Source of the DNA: Rhizophagus irregularis
Taxonomy: Eukaryota; Glomeromycota; Glomeromycetes; Glomerales; Glomeraceae
Direction of reading: 5' to 3'
NCBI RefSeq assembly: GCF_026210795.1
Contig: NC_089446.1
Coordinates: 3,129,001 to 3,193,000 of the forward strand
DNA length: 64,000 bases
The number at the start of each line of letters is the position of its first letter. Positions within the stretch are counted from its first letter, which is position 1. The notes under the pieces are model-generated. The model was not told where the DNA came from, did not search any database, and was given only the letters and a program-made list of their open reading frames with translations. Below, piece by piece: positions 35,506 to 45,948 of the stretch. A program made the position numbers and the translations under genes.

Positions 35506-35868
35506 ATGGCCGAGCTTCGTTGGTACCAAAAGCTCTCTTCTAATGACAGATATCAGGTTTTTTCTCGAACGAATAGGTCACATTTTGTGTTGGATACTTC
35601 ACAACTCTAGCAAGTTATAGACATTCATGAACAATTTCAAGATATAACCGTTAATTCCCAAGCAGGATATTATTATATCAAAGTGGATAATGAAAGGATC
35701 TGGGTACCACTTTTACCTGGCTATACGATTTACACTGCTTTTGGAGACAACATTTTCAAACTTTTTATTGAACATTCCAATCAACTGTTATTTTCTTGGG
35801 TTAATTTTGGAACAGATGTAAATTGTACTACTCCTATAGCATCAAATTCTCAGCCCGACCATTTTTAA
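35506..35868 (+). pseudogene. Passenger gene of the TTAA element, one internal TAG
   Basis: ATG at 35,506 opens MAELRWYQKLSSNDRYQVFS; a TAG at 35,608-35,610 interrupts, and the frame then runs on through AGYYYIKVDNERIWVPLLPG and LLFSWVNFGTDVNCTTPIAS to TAA at 35,866-35,868. About 120 codons in all, composed like a compact beta-rich domain. It lies inside the transposon, 387 bp from the left end. No family is recognised. It could be a second gene of the element or a host fragment it carried. Confidence 0.5.
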
Positions 35869-37079
35869 AGTTTCATAAAATATATCAATCCTAGTGGTAA
35901 ATTGTCAATTCCTTCCACAATAGCCCAATAAAAAGTTTATGTTGGGTTTTTGTAAAAAAAATGTAAGATAAGTTAATATAACAAATTTAGTACAATTATG
36001 AGCATCCATTTGTACAATATCTGTAATATTTTCGTATGGTATTTGAAATAAATTTGTTATAAACATGCATTATTTTTATATAGCATTTGAAAGCAATTTA
36101 TTATAAATTTGCAATAGACTTGCACTTTGTATTTGTGGTTTTAGTTTATTCTTCTAATTTAAAATATAATAATCTATTAAACTCGCTTTTTTTGGCTTGT
36201 GCTTTTGACCAGAGGTGGCAATGCTGATGCCTGAAATTATGTTTTCAATGTTATTCAAAATTCTAATATTGTAGTAGGTTATGTACTAATTATATCAGTA
36301 ATTTTACAGCTGATATATTCGAAGATTTTGTGATAAACTCTGTGCTAATATCAAGAATAATATACACATGTATAGAATCCATAAGAGAGGTGCTGGTAGG
36401 AGGGTTATCTGTTTGAGAAGGGGAAGCTGTATCAACCAAAGAGTTGGGTTGGTTTCGGAAGTGATAACAGTGTTAGTAATCATATTAAGGAGGAGGAGGA
36501 GCTGTAGAGTTATCATCAGCATCATAAAGTCATTAGTGCAGGCTCCATATCAAACTTAAAAAGGATATGGAAAATTCTAGCAAATTAGAACTTTATGAAC
36601 TAATAAAATTAAACAAATTAATACCTTACCATTGTGAACTTCAAGGGAGTTTGGTTAACTTTAAAAGGTATAGTTGCTAGAATTGTTAAGGAAATGGTTA
36701 CTTCTAAGGTTATAGGTATGGAGTTCCGATCCAAAACCACATTCTGAAAAAAAATTTACTTTGGAAAAGATGCTTTGATATGCGGAAGAATATAGAGATA
36801 AATGTGATTAATCAAAAGTGATTATGAAGATTTTGACATTGAAGCTGATGATTAATATGAAGTTAAAAATTTTAATCAAATTCATATTAAAATGCAGAAC
36901 GTGTCTTAAAACATAAGCAATAAAAGTTATAGATAAAATTATTTAAATAGTACATGCCTCAAAAAAAATTTTTTATATTCATATTGGTGTATCAATTTTC
37001 GGATTATATCATTATGTCATTATAAAAAATAGAAATTATGGAAGGGATGAAATGAACCTATGAAAAAGGAAAATGAGAT
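35869..37079. other. Interior of the TTAA element, no intact gene
   Basis: Minus-strand coding-like relic near 36,300-36,520 (QPNSLVDTASPSQTDNPPTS and VYIILDISTEFITKSSNISA, broken by stops) and a plus-strand fragment near 36,570-36,660 (ENSSKLELYELIKLNKLIPY). These suggest the element once carried more genes. Otherwise AT-rich. Confidence 0.4.
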
Positions 37080-37620
37080 GTGTAAGATATTTAAAAAAAA
37101 AAAAAGATGTGTGAAAAGAGAAAGTAAGTCGCATTAAAGGGGAGGAATAAAACAAGACGCATAGAAAAGGGAGGAATAAAAAGAATAAAACAAGATGCGT
37201 AAAAAAGGGAGGAATAAAAGGAATAAAACAAAAAGGGAGAAATAAAACAAAACGCGTAAAAAGGGAGAAATAAAATAAAGACGTGTAAAGTAAGAAGAAA
37301 TAGAATCAAGATGTATAAAAAAGGGAGGAATAAAATCAAGAAAATCAAGACACGTAAAAAAAGGAGAAATAAAATAAAGACACGTAAAGAAAGAAGGGAA
37401 AATAAAACAAGATATACAAATAAGAGAAATAGAGAATAAACAAAACATGTAAGAAGGGAGAATAGATACTTAAAAAAGATAAAAATGCGTAAAAAAGGAG
37501 AATAGAAAGCAAGGAATAAGATAACATAAAGAATAGTATAATAAGAAAAAGGAAAGAATAGTATAATATATAAAAGGATACGGTAATAAGATGCACAAAG
37601 TAAGGGGGATAGAGATGTGT
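37080..37620. repeat. Purine-rich degenerate tandem array
   Basis: About 540 bp in which one strand is almost only A and G. A unit like AAAAAGGGAGGAATAAAACA with AGA(C/T)(G/A)CGTAAA recurs roughly every 25-45 bp with drift. The minus strand reads as long Phe/Leu-rich frames, which are artefacts of the composition. It sits directly upstream of the transposase gene, so it could act as a spacer or binding array, but this is inference. Confidence 0.65.
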
Positions 37621-37951
37621 AAATAAATATTTGTTATTTACGTACTTCAAAATAAACGAAGTATATCATTACTATTTTAAGTTAAGTATTCCAAATTTAC
37701 CGAACTTCAATCTAAAATTGAAGTAAACAAATAAAATTTTTTTTAAGAACTTTTTCTCTAACACAAATTTCAAACAAATTTAGAAATCATACAATTTTTG
37801 TTTATTAAATGTCATAAATTTTAATAAATCTTACAATAATTATACGTTTAAACTTTATAAAAAAATAAAATATGTTTAAATATAACAAATACTATACAAA
37901 AATTAGACAATTATTACAAAAACTGAACAAAAACCATATGAATTTTATACG

Positions 37952-39898
37952 ATGACTTTTTACTGGGTAGGTATTAATATTTCATCTATTGTCAAAATGT
38001 TAAAAGATGCTGTACATAAAAAATATCCACAATTATATCCGGAATTGCAAGTTTTTACTAAAGCGCAAGGAACAACAGAAAAAATGATCAGAACAATTGA
38101 AAAAAAAGGAAAACGTCTTAGATCAGAGCTACAATCAACATCAACAAGTGAATTAGTTCGTGAAGGCATTTACATGACCAGTGATGCAAAGCCAGTAAGC
38201 TCTGAAAGTTTTTACGTAGTATTGTCTGAGTATAAAAATGCAAAAAATAAATTATACAATGCAAACCGGCAAATTAAACGGATAAAAGTACAATGTGATC
38301 ATTATTTTAATGATATGGAGGAGAAAAATAATGATGATAATAATGATGAATTATTGGCGTTAACAATTCAAGATTCCATAAAAAAAGAAAAGCTTGGCTC
38401 AACACTATTGATAAGCACTGAACAATATTTTTCTTTAATATTGCAGCAACCTTGTGATTCTTGTGGAGAAACAAAAATCACCAACAAAAAATGGGATATT
38501 TTAACATCAGGATTCTCCACAAAAATAGTTATTAAATGTCGAATTTGTAAAACTATCAAAGAATTTTCTAATGAATCAGCAGAAGCAAATTTCAATGCTT
38601 GCTTTGCTACTGCGGGTCTAGTTGGTGGAATAAATAAACAATCATTACAAATGACTTTTATGTGTGCAGGTATTACATCACAACTCTGTAAAGCTACTTA
38701 CCATAATTATCAAGCCATAACTTTTGAAAAGATTGTAGAATCAGCTGAAATAAGCAGTAAAATGGCTTTGCAAAGTGTAATTGATCACCACAAATCACAA
38801 GGAAAATATACTCTACCCGTGAGCTTTGATTGCTCTTGGTCTCATGTTCGTAATGCTCAACAGGCTAGTGGTGAAATGATATATGATGGTAAAGATGTAA
38901 AAGGTAAATATTCTTTGTTTTTTTTAAAAAAAAAGGTGGTCTAATTTTTGTAATAATTATTATTTTGCTATATTAGGATATTCCTACAAACCTGTGATCG
39001 CATTTCATGTTGTTGAAAAGTCTCGCAAGATCAAAAAAAAGGATGGAGAAGTCAAAATTATAAGAGAGGGCAACTTTGATTTGAGTTCTCGTCAAATGGA
39101 ACACGCCATTCTGATCAGTATTCTTGGAAAATTAACTCCAGTTTTGGAAGAACATGACTTGCTCATAAATGTTACCATTGATGGTGATTTAGATTCTAAC
39201 AAAACCTTGGGAAGTATTGGAGTTGTTAACCAAATTTTTGCTGATCTCAAGCATGTTACTAAAAATATTCGCAAAAACTTGTGTTAAGTAGTAAATAATT
39301 TTATTTAATTGATTGTGAATTTTTGAACGAACTCTAACTGTTAATTAATTTATATCATTTATTTTTGTAGTGAACAAATTTCCTCAATGGCGTGATTTTG
39401 AACAACATATTATGCTTTATTTTACTAGTTGTGTATATACTGCAGGTATTCAAAAAAGCGATAAAGAAAATTGTTCTTTACAAGAAAAAGATATTCGTCA
39501 TGTACAAACAGAAGGTCTTTTTCAACATCTTTGTGATAATCATGAATTATGTTGGCCAGAAGTATATTGGATAAAGAATAATCCTGAACTGCAGCTTTTG
39601 GAACCTACTCTCAAATCCTATACTCCTTCTCAACGTGAAAAGTTCAAATCCATGTTAGGAACAATCTTTCGTCTTCCTATCAACCAAGACATTGGCACAA
39701 AAATGCGTACATCACAAAATAAAGCATTTAATCGACTTAAACTTGTCTATCTTGATAAAAGAATTGATTATTGGAAATCATATCCAGTAAGACATGCCCT
39801 TGCGATTTTACATAACAATCAAGGAATTACTAAAATGATGAATGTCGCTCGTTCAGCTTGCAACGTTATTTTATCGATCAGGATTCGCTAATAGGTAA
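37952..39898 (+). pseudogene. Mutator-like/Kolobok-type transposase part of a transposase-RecQ gene
   Basis: Coding sense begins at about 37,952 and passes two introns (38,905-38,976, and about 39,283-39,370) that restore one frame. A charged helical N-terminus leads to a zinc-binding pair, CDSCGETKITNKKWDI then CRICK, followed by LVGGINKQSLQMTFMCAGIT. The first catalytic Asp is probably in LPVSFDCSWSHVRNAQQASG and the second in INVTIDGDLDSNKTLG. The rest (WPEVYWIKNNPELQ; VRHALAILHNNQGI) is the usual C-terminal part of the Mutator-like transposase domain. TAA at 39,950 breaks the link VTNQQRLRKVADI, after which the frame continues KRNQERADKLKNKRDDLETF to the helicase. So transposase and helicase were one protein. 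Confidence 0.7.
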
Positions 39899-40169
39899 AA
39901 GACATTAAATGTAACGAATCAACAACGTTTACGTAAAGTTGCAGATATTTAAAAACGAAACCAAGAGCGAGCAGATAAATTGAAAAATAAACGAGATGAT
40001 CTTGAAACATTTGATTGGTCCCAGGTAATTTATATTATTTATTATATGTTATATATTTTTCTAAACTTTTTCCAATAATCTTGCTTATTTTTTTTACATT
40101 TTCTATTTTATTTTTCAAACCTTCTTGCTTTTTTTCTTTTTCTTAAATTTTTTTTTTGAATAGGAACTT

Positions 40170-42461
40170 GTACCTACGGCTTAAAAGGCAAAAGAGCCCA
40201 ATACAATATTGATGCAAAACAATTCCATCCTTCTTTTGCTTTACATATACCAGACTTTAATGAGACGATGAAATGTATTGCTTGTCATGCATTTCTGAAA
40301 TGTACAGCAAAAGGTCTCTGTCGTGTTTGTCGTTTCTATATTGAAAATGGATTATGGAATCAAATTGTTGATAAAAATTATCAACCCAAGATTGAAAAAC
40401 CTGTCAATATCAGCTTCGAAATAATGTGTACATCAGCACTACATGGTATTTACCAGTTTAATGATTTTCGGAGTGGGCAAAAGGAAGCAATTCAATCTTT
40501 TGTACAAAATCAAGATACGGTTATTATAAAACAAACAGGTGGTGGTAAAAGCTTGTATTATACCATAGCAGCACTTCTTTCACAAGGAATTACTGTCATA
40601 TTTTCTCCTCTAAAGGCACTTATTGATGACCAAGTAATGGAATTAATTAAAGCAGGAATTCCTTGTTGTGGTCTTTATGCATCAACAGAACAACCATTGC
40701 AATATCAAAAAAAGATTTTTGAAGAAATTGCTTGTGGGTTAACTAAGGTTGCTTGTCTAAACCTCTTCAAAATCCTACGATTAGTTTCGTCAAAATTTTA
40801 CTATAGATTTATTATAGTTTCAGCAGAGTTTTGGCAGTTTCGGCATTTATAATAAGTTTTGGCAGTTTCACCTTTCTCCAAAGTTTCGCCAGTTTTTTAA
40901 TATAACTTTAATATAGTTTCAGCAGAATTTTGCTTTTCGGCGAAACGCCATCTTGCCTAAACCCCTAGGTTTCAGCAAGCAACCTTAGGGTTAACACGAA
41001 TTATATTTACAACTCCTGAAAAGTTTTAAATGAATGCAGGTTTTAGATCCATGCTACAAAGATATAGTACAACAAATGGCATCAGATTTGTAGTGGATGA
41101 AGCACATTATATTTTGGATCAAGAAAATTTCTGGTAGGTTATTCTTGAATATGGAGAATTTGGCGTTCTTTTCTAATCAAAATTCTTTTATTAGTAAGTC
41201 ATGGGCTTATCTCAGAAATCTTAAAGAACTTTTTCCTTCTTCACCCATTTTACTTCTTACTGCGACTTGCCGTCAGATTGATTTACAGGAAATTACTTCA
41301 CGACTTGAGATAAACTACCAACAAGCCTCTCTTATTCGTAATATATCTTTTGAAGATAATCAAATTGTTTATGAAGTGCAAAAAAAAAAGGAAAATAAAG
41401 CACAATTTTTGAATGAGATTATTAATATATATAATGAAATAGAGACTGGCAAATGCATTATATATTGCCCTTCTGTGAAAGGCTGTGAAAACCTTATCAT
41501 TGAACTCCAAACCAAAATATCAAAAGAAATAATTGCTATGTATCATGGTGAATTATTTGCCAAACAAAAATCAGCCGTTCTTTTTGATTGGAAATCTGAA
41601 AAAATTCGAATAATGATTGCCACAAATGCATTTGGAATGGGCGTCAATGTTCCAGATGTTTGTATAGTAATTCATACAGGTTTTCCGATGTCTATAAGTA
41701 AGTTAAAAAAATAATCTCACTCTATAATATAAGTTGATGCAACACGTTTTTTTATAGGCAATTTAGTACAAGAAAGTGGGCGTGCAGACTGTGATGGATT
41801 GCCTGCAAAGGCATTTATTATGTATAGTCGAAAAGATATTAGAACGATAATGGGAATTTATTCAAATGGACAACCCAGGTAAATATTATATTTTTTATCT
41901 AATGAAATGTACAATATTTATGGTAAAATTAATTACAAGAAAATTGATGTGAAATCTATAAGTATCGATGCTAATGAAGAAGGAGGAGAAAAAGAGTCAA
42001 TAGAGCGTACTAAATATTTATCTGAAGCAAAACATAAAATTCGAGAAGTATTGTTTTATTGCTCTTCAATTTATCAATGTAGAAAAAAAGCCATTGTTGA
42101 CTATTTTGCATGGCCAGAGAATTTGGCATCAAGAGAATGTAATATTTGTGATAATTGTCTTTGCCGTGCATCTGATAATCCAGTTTGGGTTGATATTCGA
42201 GCAGATGTGAAAAAAATGTTAGAGATAATAAAGGCTATTACAAGTGAAAGACAGCAAATAATAAGAAACAATGTAATTGATGTATTCCATCAGTTTCAAG
42301 CAAAAGAAATTAAAAATAAGTTCAGAGAGATGCCTGTTTATTTAGAAAAGTTTTCAAGAAAACTTAAAACTAAAGAGGATGCATTTTTATTATTAGATGA
42401 TTTAGTTTTACGAGATCTTGTAAAGGAGGATATAATTTTGACAAAATCGCCAACAGCATAA
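40170..42461 (+). pseudogene. RecQ-like helicase part of the transposase-RecQ gene
   Basis: Begins with TYGLKGKRAQYNIDAKQFHP and a zinc-type CIACHAFLKCTAKGLCRVC. The helicase core shows FRSGQKEAIQSFVQNQD, Walker A IKQTGGGKSLYY, FSPLKALIDDQV, the DEAH box in RFVVDEAHYIL (about 41,085), SPILLLTATCRQ, KCIIYCPSVKGCEN, ATNAFGMGVNVPDV and motif VI QESGRADCDGLPAKAF. A RecQ zinc region follows, ending ASRECNICDNCLCRA. Lesions: a 244-bp MITE at 40,744-40,987, TAA at 41,027-41,029 right after TTPEKF, and a break after ILDQENFW (an intron may explain part of it). RecQ helicases unwind 3'-5' at recombination or replication intermediates; fused to a transposase this activity would serve transposition (inference). 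Confidence 0.8.
40744..40987. mobile_element. hAT-type MITE, 244 bp, with 8-bp target duplication
   Basis: Both sides carry GGGTTAAC (40,736-40,743 and 40,988-40,995), a perfect 8-bp target duplication. The ends are 12-bp inverted repeats, TAAGGTTGCTTG and CAAGCAACCTTA, extended by AAACCT/AGGTTT three bases further in. An 8-bp duplication and TA(A/G)GG-type ends are hAT features. The insertion splits the helicase reading after the residues E-I-A-C-G-L; insert plus duplication is 252 bp, a multiple of three. Confidence 0.9.
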
Positions 42462-42539
42462 ACATTTACTTGTAGCGTATTTATTATTGGTATTGCAGAT
42501 GGAGCCATTGCTAAAGCTAATACTGAAATTTGGCAATAC

Positions 42540-42750
42540 CTAATAAGAACTAATCGATAATATAATAATAAGAACTAATCGATAATAATAATAATATAAT
42601 AATAATAATGAAAAGAATAATAATATAAATAATAACGATAATAGTAATAGTAATAACAACAATAGTAATAATAACAATAGTAATAATAACAATAGTATTA
42701 ATAAAATTATAATATTTTAGTATAGTAATAAAGTAATAATAACATAAATA
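42540..42750. repeat. AAT/AAC-rich microsatellite
   Basis: About 200 bp of drifting AATAAT and AATAACAATAGT units near the right end of the TTAA element, after the helicase stop codon. Confidence 0.85.
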
Positions 42751-42889
42751 TTTTTTATCCTATAAAAATAAAAAAAAATAATAATAAACGGTGTTATTAA
42801 TGTAGGCCAAAATTAATTTCAGCTGGCATTGTGCGTAAATAATAATCTGAAATGATCATCATTTTTTTTACCATATTAGCTATATATTT

Positions 42890-42912
42890 TGATGACGTAA
42901 TATACTGGACCC
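42890..42912 (-). repeat. Right terminal inverted repeat, before TTAA
   Basis: Reverse complement of the left end over 23 bp; TTAA follows at 42,913-42,916. Confidence 0.9.
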
Positions 42913-43295
42913 TTAAAAATCACGTGATATTGATGATGATCGCTTTTAGCGATTTATAGCAATTTTATAATTTATAATATAAATTATATAAAAATTTGTT
43001 TATTAATATAAAAGTAATAAAGCATTGCAAAAAATTTAAATTATATATTACTATATATCACAAGCTATAGTACCTTTCCTATGTATAGTAACCTTCTTGA
43101 AAAATTTTATATAATTGTATACTACCCAAGGGGATATATTACAATTATCTCATGATTCAGTAATCAGATTTAAGTAATCTTTTTTTTGTTTGATAGCTTT
43201 CATTGAGCTCTTCAAAATAAAAAAAAATTGCTTAAATTGGACTGGTAGATTATGAAATATTTGTAAAAAACAGAATTTTTAAATTTTGTTTAGTA
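42913..43295. other. AT-rich spacer between two transposons
   Basis: AT-rich, with the short palindrome ATCACGTGAT at about 42,919. No gene. Confidence 0.45.
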
Positions 43296-43439
43296 CCTGG
43301 GGTTATATATGAAGTCGAAATTAAAGCCCAAAAGTAGAAATATTTCGACTTGGGAAGGTCAAAAGTCAAAATTAAAGTCGAAATGGTCAAAATTACATCA
43401 TAGTCATGTGATTTTTATAATTATAATTTAATATAAAAT

Positions 43440-43603
43440 TTTAAATGTGAATAATTCCGTTAATATTAATGCTACAGATATGAAATACATATTATTGGAA
43501 TCCTCTCAATGAGCTGAATCCAACCACGTAAAGATCATAAAAATTGAATCACTGGATGCGAAGTTCGTTAACTTTGAATTTTAAAATTATTGTTTACTAT
43601 AAA
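43440..43603. repeat. Direct repeat, left copy
   Basis: About 164 bp containing GAATCACTGGATGCGAAGTT and CGTTAACTTTGAATTTTAA. It closely matches 46,605-46,767 in the same orientation. Confidence 0.75.
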
Positions 43604-43676
43604 AATTATAAGACTACAGTCAACTCTCTTTATAGTTACACATTTGGAACAGTCCATATTTGGTGATTATAAAGAG

Positions 43677-45085
43677 ATGTACCTTGGCCTAACAATTCAC
43701 TATATTGACCAAAATTGGGTTCTTCAGCATTTTTTACTTGATATTATTCCTTTTAAAGTTCGTCATACAGAAATCAATATGGCAGTAGCAATCACTAATG
43801 TTCTTAATGAATTCAACTTAGCAGGTAAAGCGTTAGCACTTACTACAGATAATGAATCTGCGATGTTAGTATGTAGACGGAAATTATTAGAAGAATTTGA
43901 AAAAGAATTAAATAATCTTACCTTCAGCCATTATCGTTGTTCAGCACATATACTTAACCTTGCAGTTAAGCAAGGAATGGAAATAGTTGATCAAGAAATA
44001 GTAGAAGTGCGACAACTAATGTCAAAAATTAAAAATTCGGTCTTATTATGTGATGAATTACGTGAATTATGTGTTATAGAGAAACTTGAGTACCTTCGGC
44101 CAGAAATAGACATAGAAACGAGGTGGAACTCCACCTATTACATGCTTCGTAAGTTACAGCGAATGGAAACAGCATTGAAAATGCTTGCAGCTAAACATGA
44201 TAGTGTGCGTGAATTAATGCCAGATGTTGAAGCATGGACAAAAATAAAGGTAAAAATGAAATAATATTTTTTTTTTTAATAACAAGTTTCTTTTTTTTCG
44301 TTATTACTACTTACAAAATTAAATTCTTTTTAATTATTAATCAAAAAAAACAGTGATCGTTTTAGAACCCCTTGAAAGAGCAACAAAAAACCTCTCAGGA
44401 TCATTGTACCCAACTATTGCTGATGTTCGATTTTACTTTAATGAAATTCATGATCATCTAAAGTATTGTGTGGAAAGGGAGGATGGATTTGGATAATACA
44501 TGTTAGCTGCTTCAATAAATGAAAAACTTAAAGAATACTGGTTAATTATTGATAATAATACTACCATCTCATCATTCATCAATATTAGACCCCCGAAATA
44601 AAATTTCTCTTTTTGAACCAGGTGAACTAACGACAAATGTTATTGCCGCCTTACGTGAACAATTTTCCTTCTATCTTTCCCAAAAGCCACAATCACAAGC
44701 TTTCCTTCCTTCTACATCATCAAGAGAATATTTTCGTCAACTAAAAAAATGTCACATAGGAGTAACTGCTGAAACAACACTACCACCCTCACCTAGCCCT
44801 AATTTTGCTGAAATAGAAAGATATCTAGCTTTACCATGTGATGAAAATGTGGAAGCGCTTCTTTGGTGGCAAGCCCACTCCACTGAATTTCCGGTACTCT
44901 CACTAATGGCAAAAGACTACTTAGCAATACAATCCACAAGTGTAGCCTGTGAACAAGCATTTTCTGTTGCAGGCAATACAATCACCAAAGTTTGAAATCG
45001 TTTATGTCCAGAGACTGCAAAAGCTTCGTTATGTACAAAAAGTTGGATTGAGAATAATATTGGTGAACAAATTCGGTTGAAGTAA
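43677..45085 (+). pseudogene. hAT-superfamily transposase, 5'-truncated
   Basis: The hAT sense starts at about 43,677 (MYLGLTIHYIDQNWVLQHFL) exactly where the similarity to the TIR-type sequence ends. Then come TTDNESAM with the catalytic-type Asp, YRCSAHILNLAVKQGMEIVD, ETRWNSTYYMLRKLQR (the R-W motif) and the C-terminal dimerisation domain (LMAKDYLAIQSTSVACEQAF then SVAGNTI). The BED finger and first third are missing. Lesions include a break at about 44,264-44,355, a TAA in EREDGFG-YML near 44,495, a frameshift near 44,580 and a TGA after the hATC block near 44,993. Not functional. Confidence 0.85.
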
Positions 45086-45451
45086 TTCAAATATGTTTTA
45101 TTTGTTAAATGCAGTATTTAGTATTACGTTGTATAACATATTAACATATGATCATCATTTATATAAATAAAACGTTTAGTATATTTTTTTGAAGTTTTTT
45201 TTTTATTTTTATGATGTTTTTATATTAATTTTAAGGAAAACGATAAAAAAAAAAGAAATTTTAATATTTTTAATACAGAATTTGTAATAAATGTTATACG
45301 TTAAACTGGTTTAGAACTGAGTCTTAGAATCTAGTCCAGAACCAGACTTGGTCAGACACAAGTCCTGGACTAATCATATATGGACTTAGTTTGTAGGTCC
45401 ATCGGATAGGACTTGCAAGTCTTAGGACTAAAACCGGACTAGGACCGACTT
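45086..45451. other. Spacer inside the composite
   Basis: Poly-A/T runs, then a stretch at 45,300-45,440 with a repeated AGTC(C/T)(A/T)G(A/G)AC-like word (for example CTAGTCCAGAACCAGAC, GGTCAGACACAAGTCCTGG). No gene. Confidence 0.4.
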
Positions 45452-45948
45452 TACACAGGTCGAAAAGTGAAAAATCAGGCATCAATCAGTCACCAATCGG
45501 TCACCAATCAGGTACCTGATTGGTGACCGATTGGTGCCTGATTGGCATTTTCGCCAAATACCATCACCAATCAGGCAGTTTACTAACTTTTGATCCAGTG
45601 ATCAGAAAAAGATGAAATATAGCTCATTGGAATCGTCTCAACAAGACGAATCTAATGGTAGTAAAATCGCATCTCTAGGATTAATACTTGATGAGAAATT
45701 AAGTAAAATATAAAAATGAAAATGTATCATTTATATTTTATTTAATTTTTTATTAACTATCAATCCTAGAGATGCGATTTTACTACCATTAGATTCGTCA
45801 TGTTGAGACGATTCCAATGAGCTATATTTCATCTTTTTCTGATCACTGGATCAAAAGTTAGTAAACTGCCTGATTGGTGACGGTATTTAGCGAAAATGCT
45901 AATCAGGCACCAATTGGTGCCTGATTTTTTACTTTTCAACCTGTGTTA
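45452..45948. repeat. Foldback element with about 200-bp inverted arms
   Basis: The arm 45,453-45,690 (ACACAGGTCGAAAAGTGAAA at its start) is repeated in reverse at about 45,755-45,947 (ends ACTTTTCAACCTGTGT), with only small differences. The centre is an AT-rich loop of about 70 bp. The arms include several ACCAATCAGG/CCTGATTGGT words, some already palindromic (AATCAGGTACCTGATT), and GATCCAGTGATCAGAAAAAG. It would form a long hairpin in RNA. No coding sequence. Confidence 0.8.

Larger units (their letters stand above)
35119..42912 (+). mobile_element. Kolobok-type DNA transposon (7.8 kb, TTAA target) with transposase-RecQ gene
   Basis: The two ends are exact inverted copies over 23 bp: 35,119-35,141 begins GGGTCCAGTATATTACGTCA and 42,890-42,912 is its reverse complement. 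Each end is directly flanked by TTAA (35,115-35,118 and 42,913-42,916), the target duplication of Kolobok and piggyBac elements. Inside are a transposase-like gene with a zinc-binding head (37,952-39,898) that runs on into a RecQ-like helicase (40,170-42,461), a broken small gene (35,506-35,868), a purine-rich tandem array and an AAT-type microsatellite. The transposase resembles the Mutator-like/Kolobok DDE group, not piggyBac. Stops and an inserted MITE show that this copy is inactive, although its ends are intact and identical. Confidence 0.82.

Noticed and set aside
36304..36525. Leu-rich membrane protein on the minus strand
   Set aside because: Another frame of the same stretch gives more protein-like sequence with stops, so the Leu-rich frame is a shadow.
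37091..37650. Long Phe/Leu-rich minus-strand frames
   Set aside because: They come from a purine-rich tandem array; the frames shift with each unit and have no protein sense beyond composition.
35119..42912. piggyBac element (because of TTAA)
   Set aside because: The transposase has the zinc head and DCSW/DGD motifs of the Mutator-like/Kolobok group, and the ends do not begin CCC as in typical piggyBac; no piggyBac DDD domain is seen.
43590..43676. N-terminus of the hAT protein
   Set aside because: These codons translate a Tc1-like terminal repeat that also occurs at 47,337 and reversed at 46,589, so they are not native hAT sequence.
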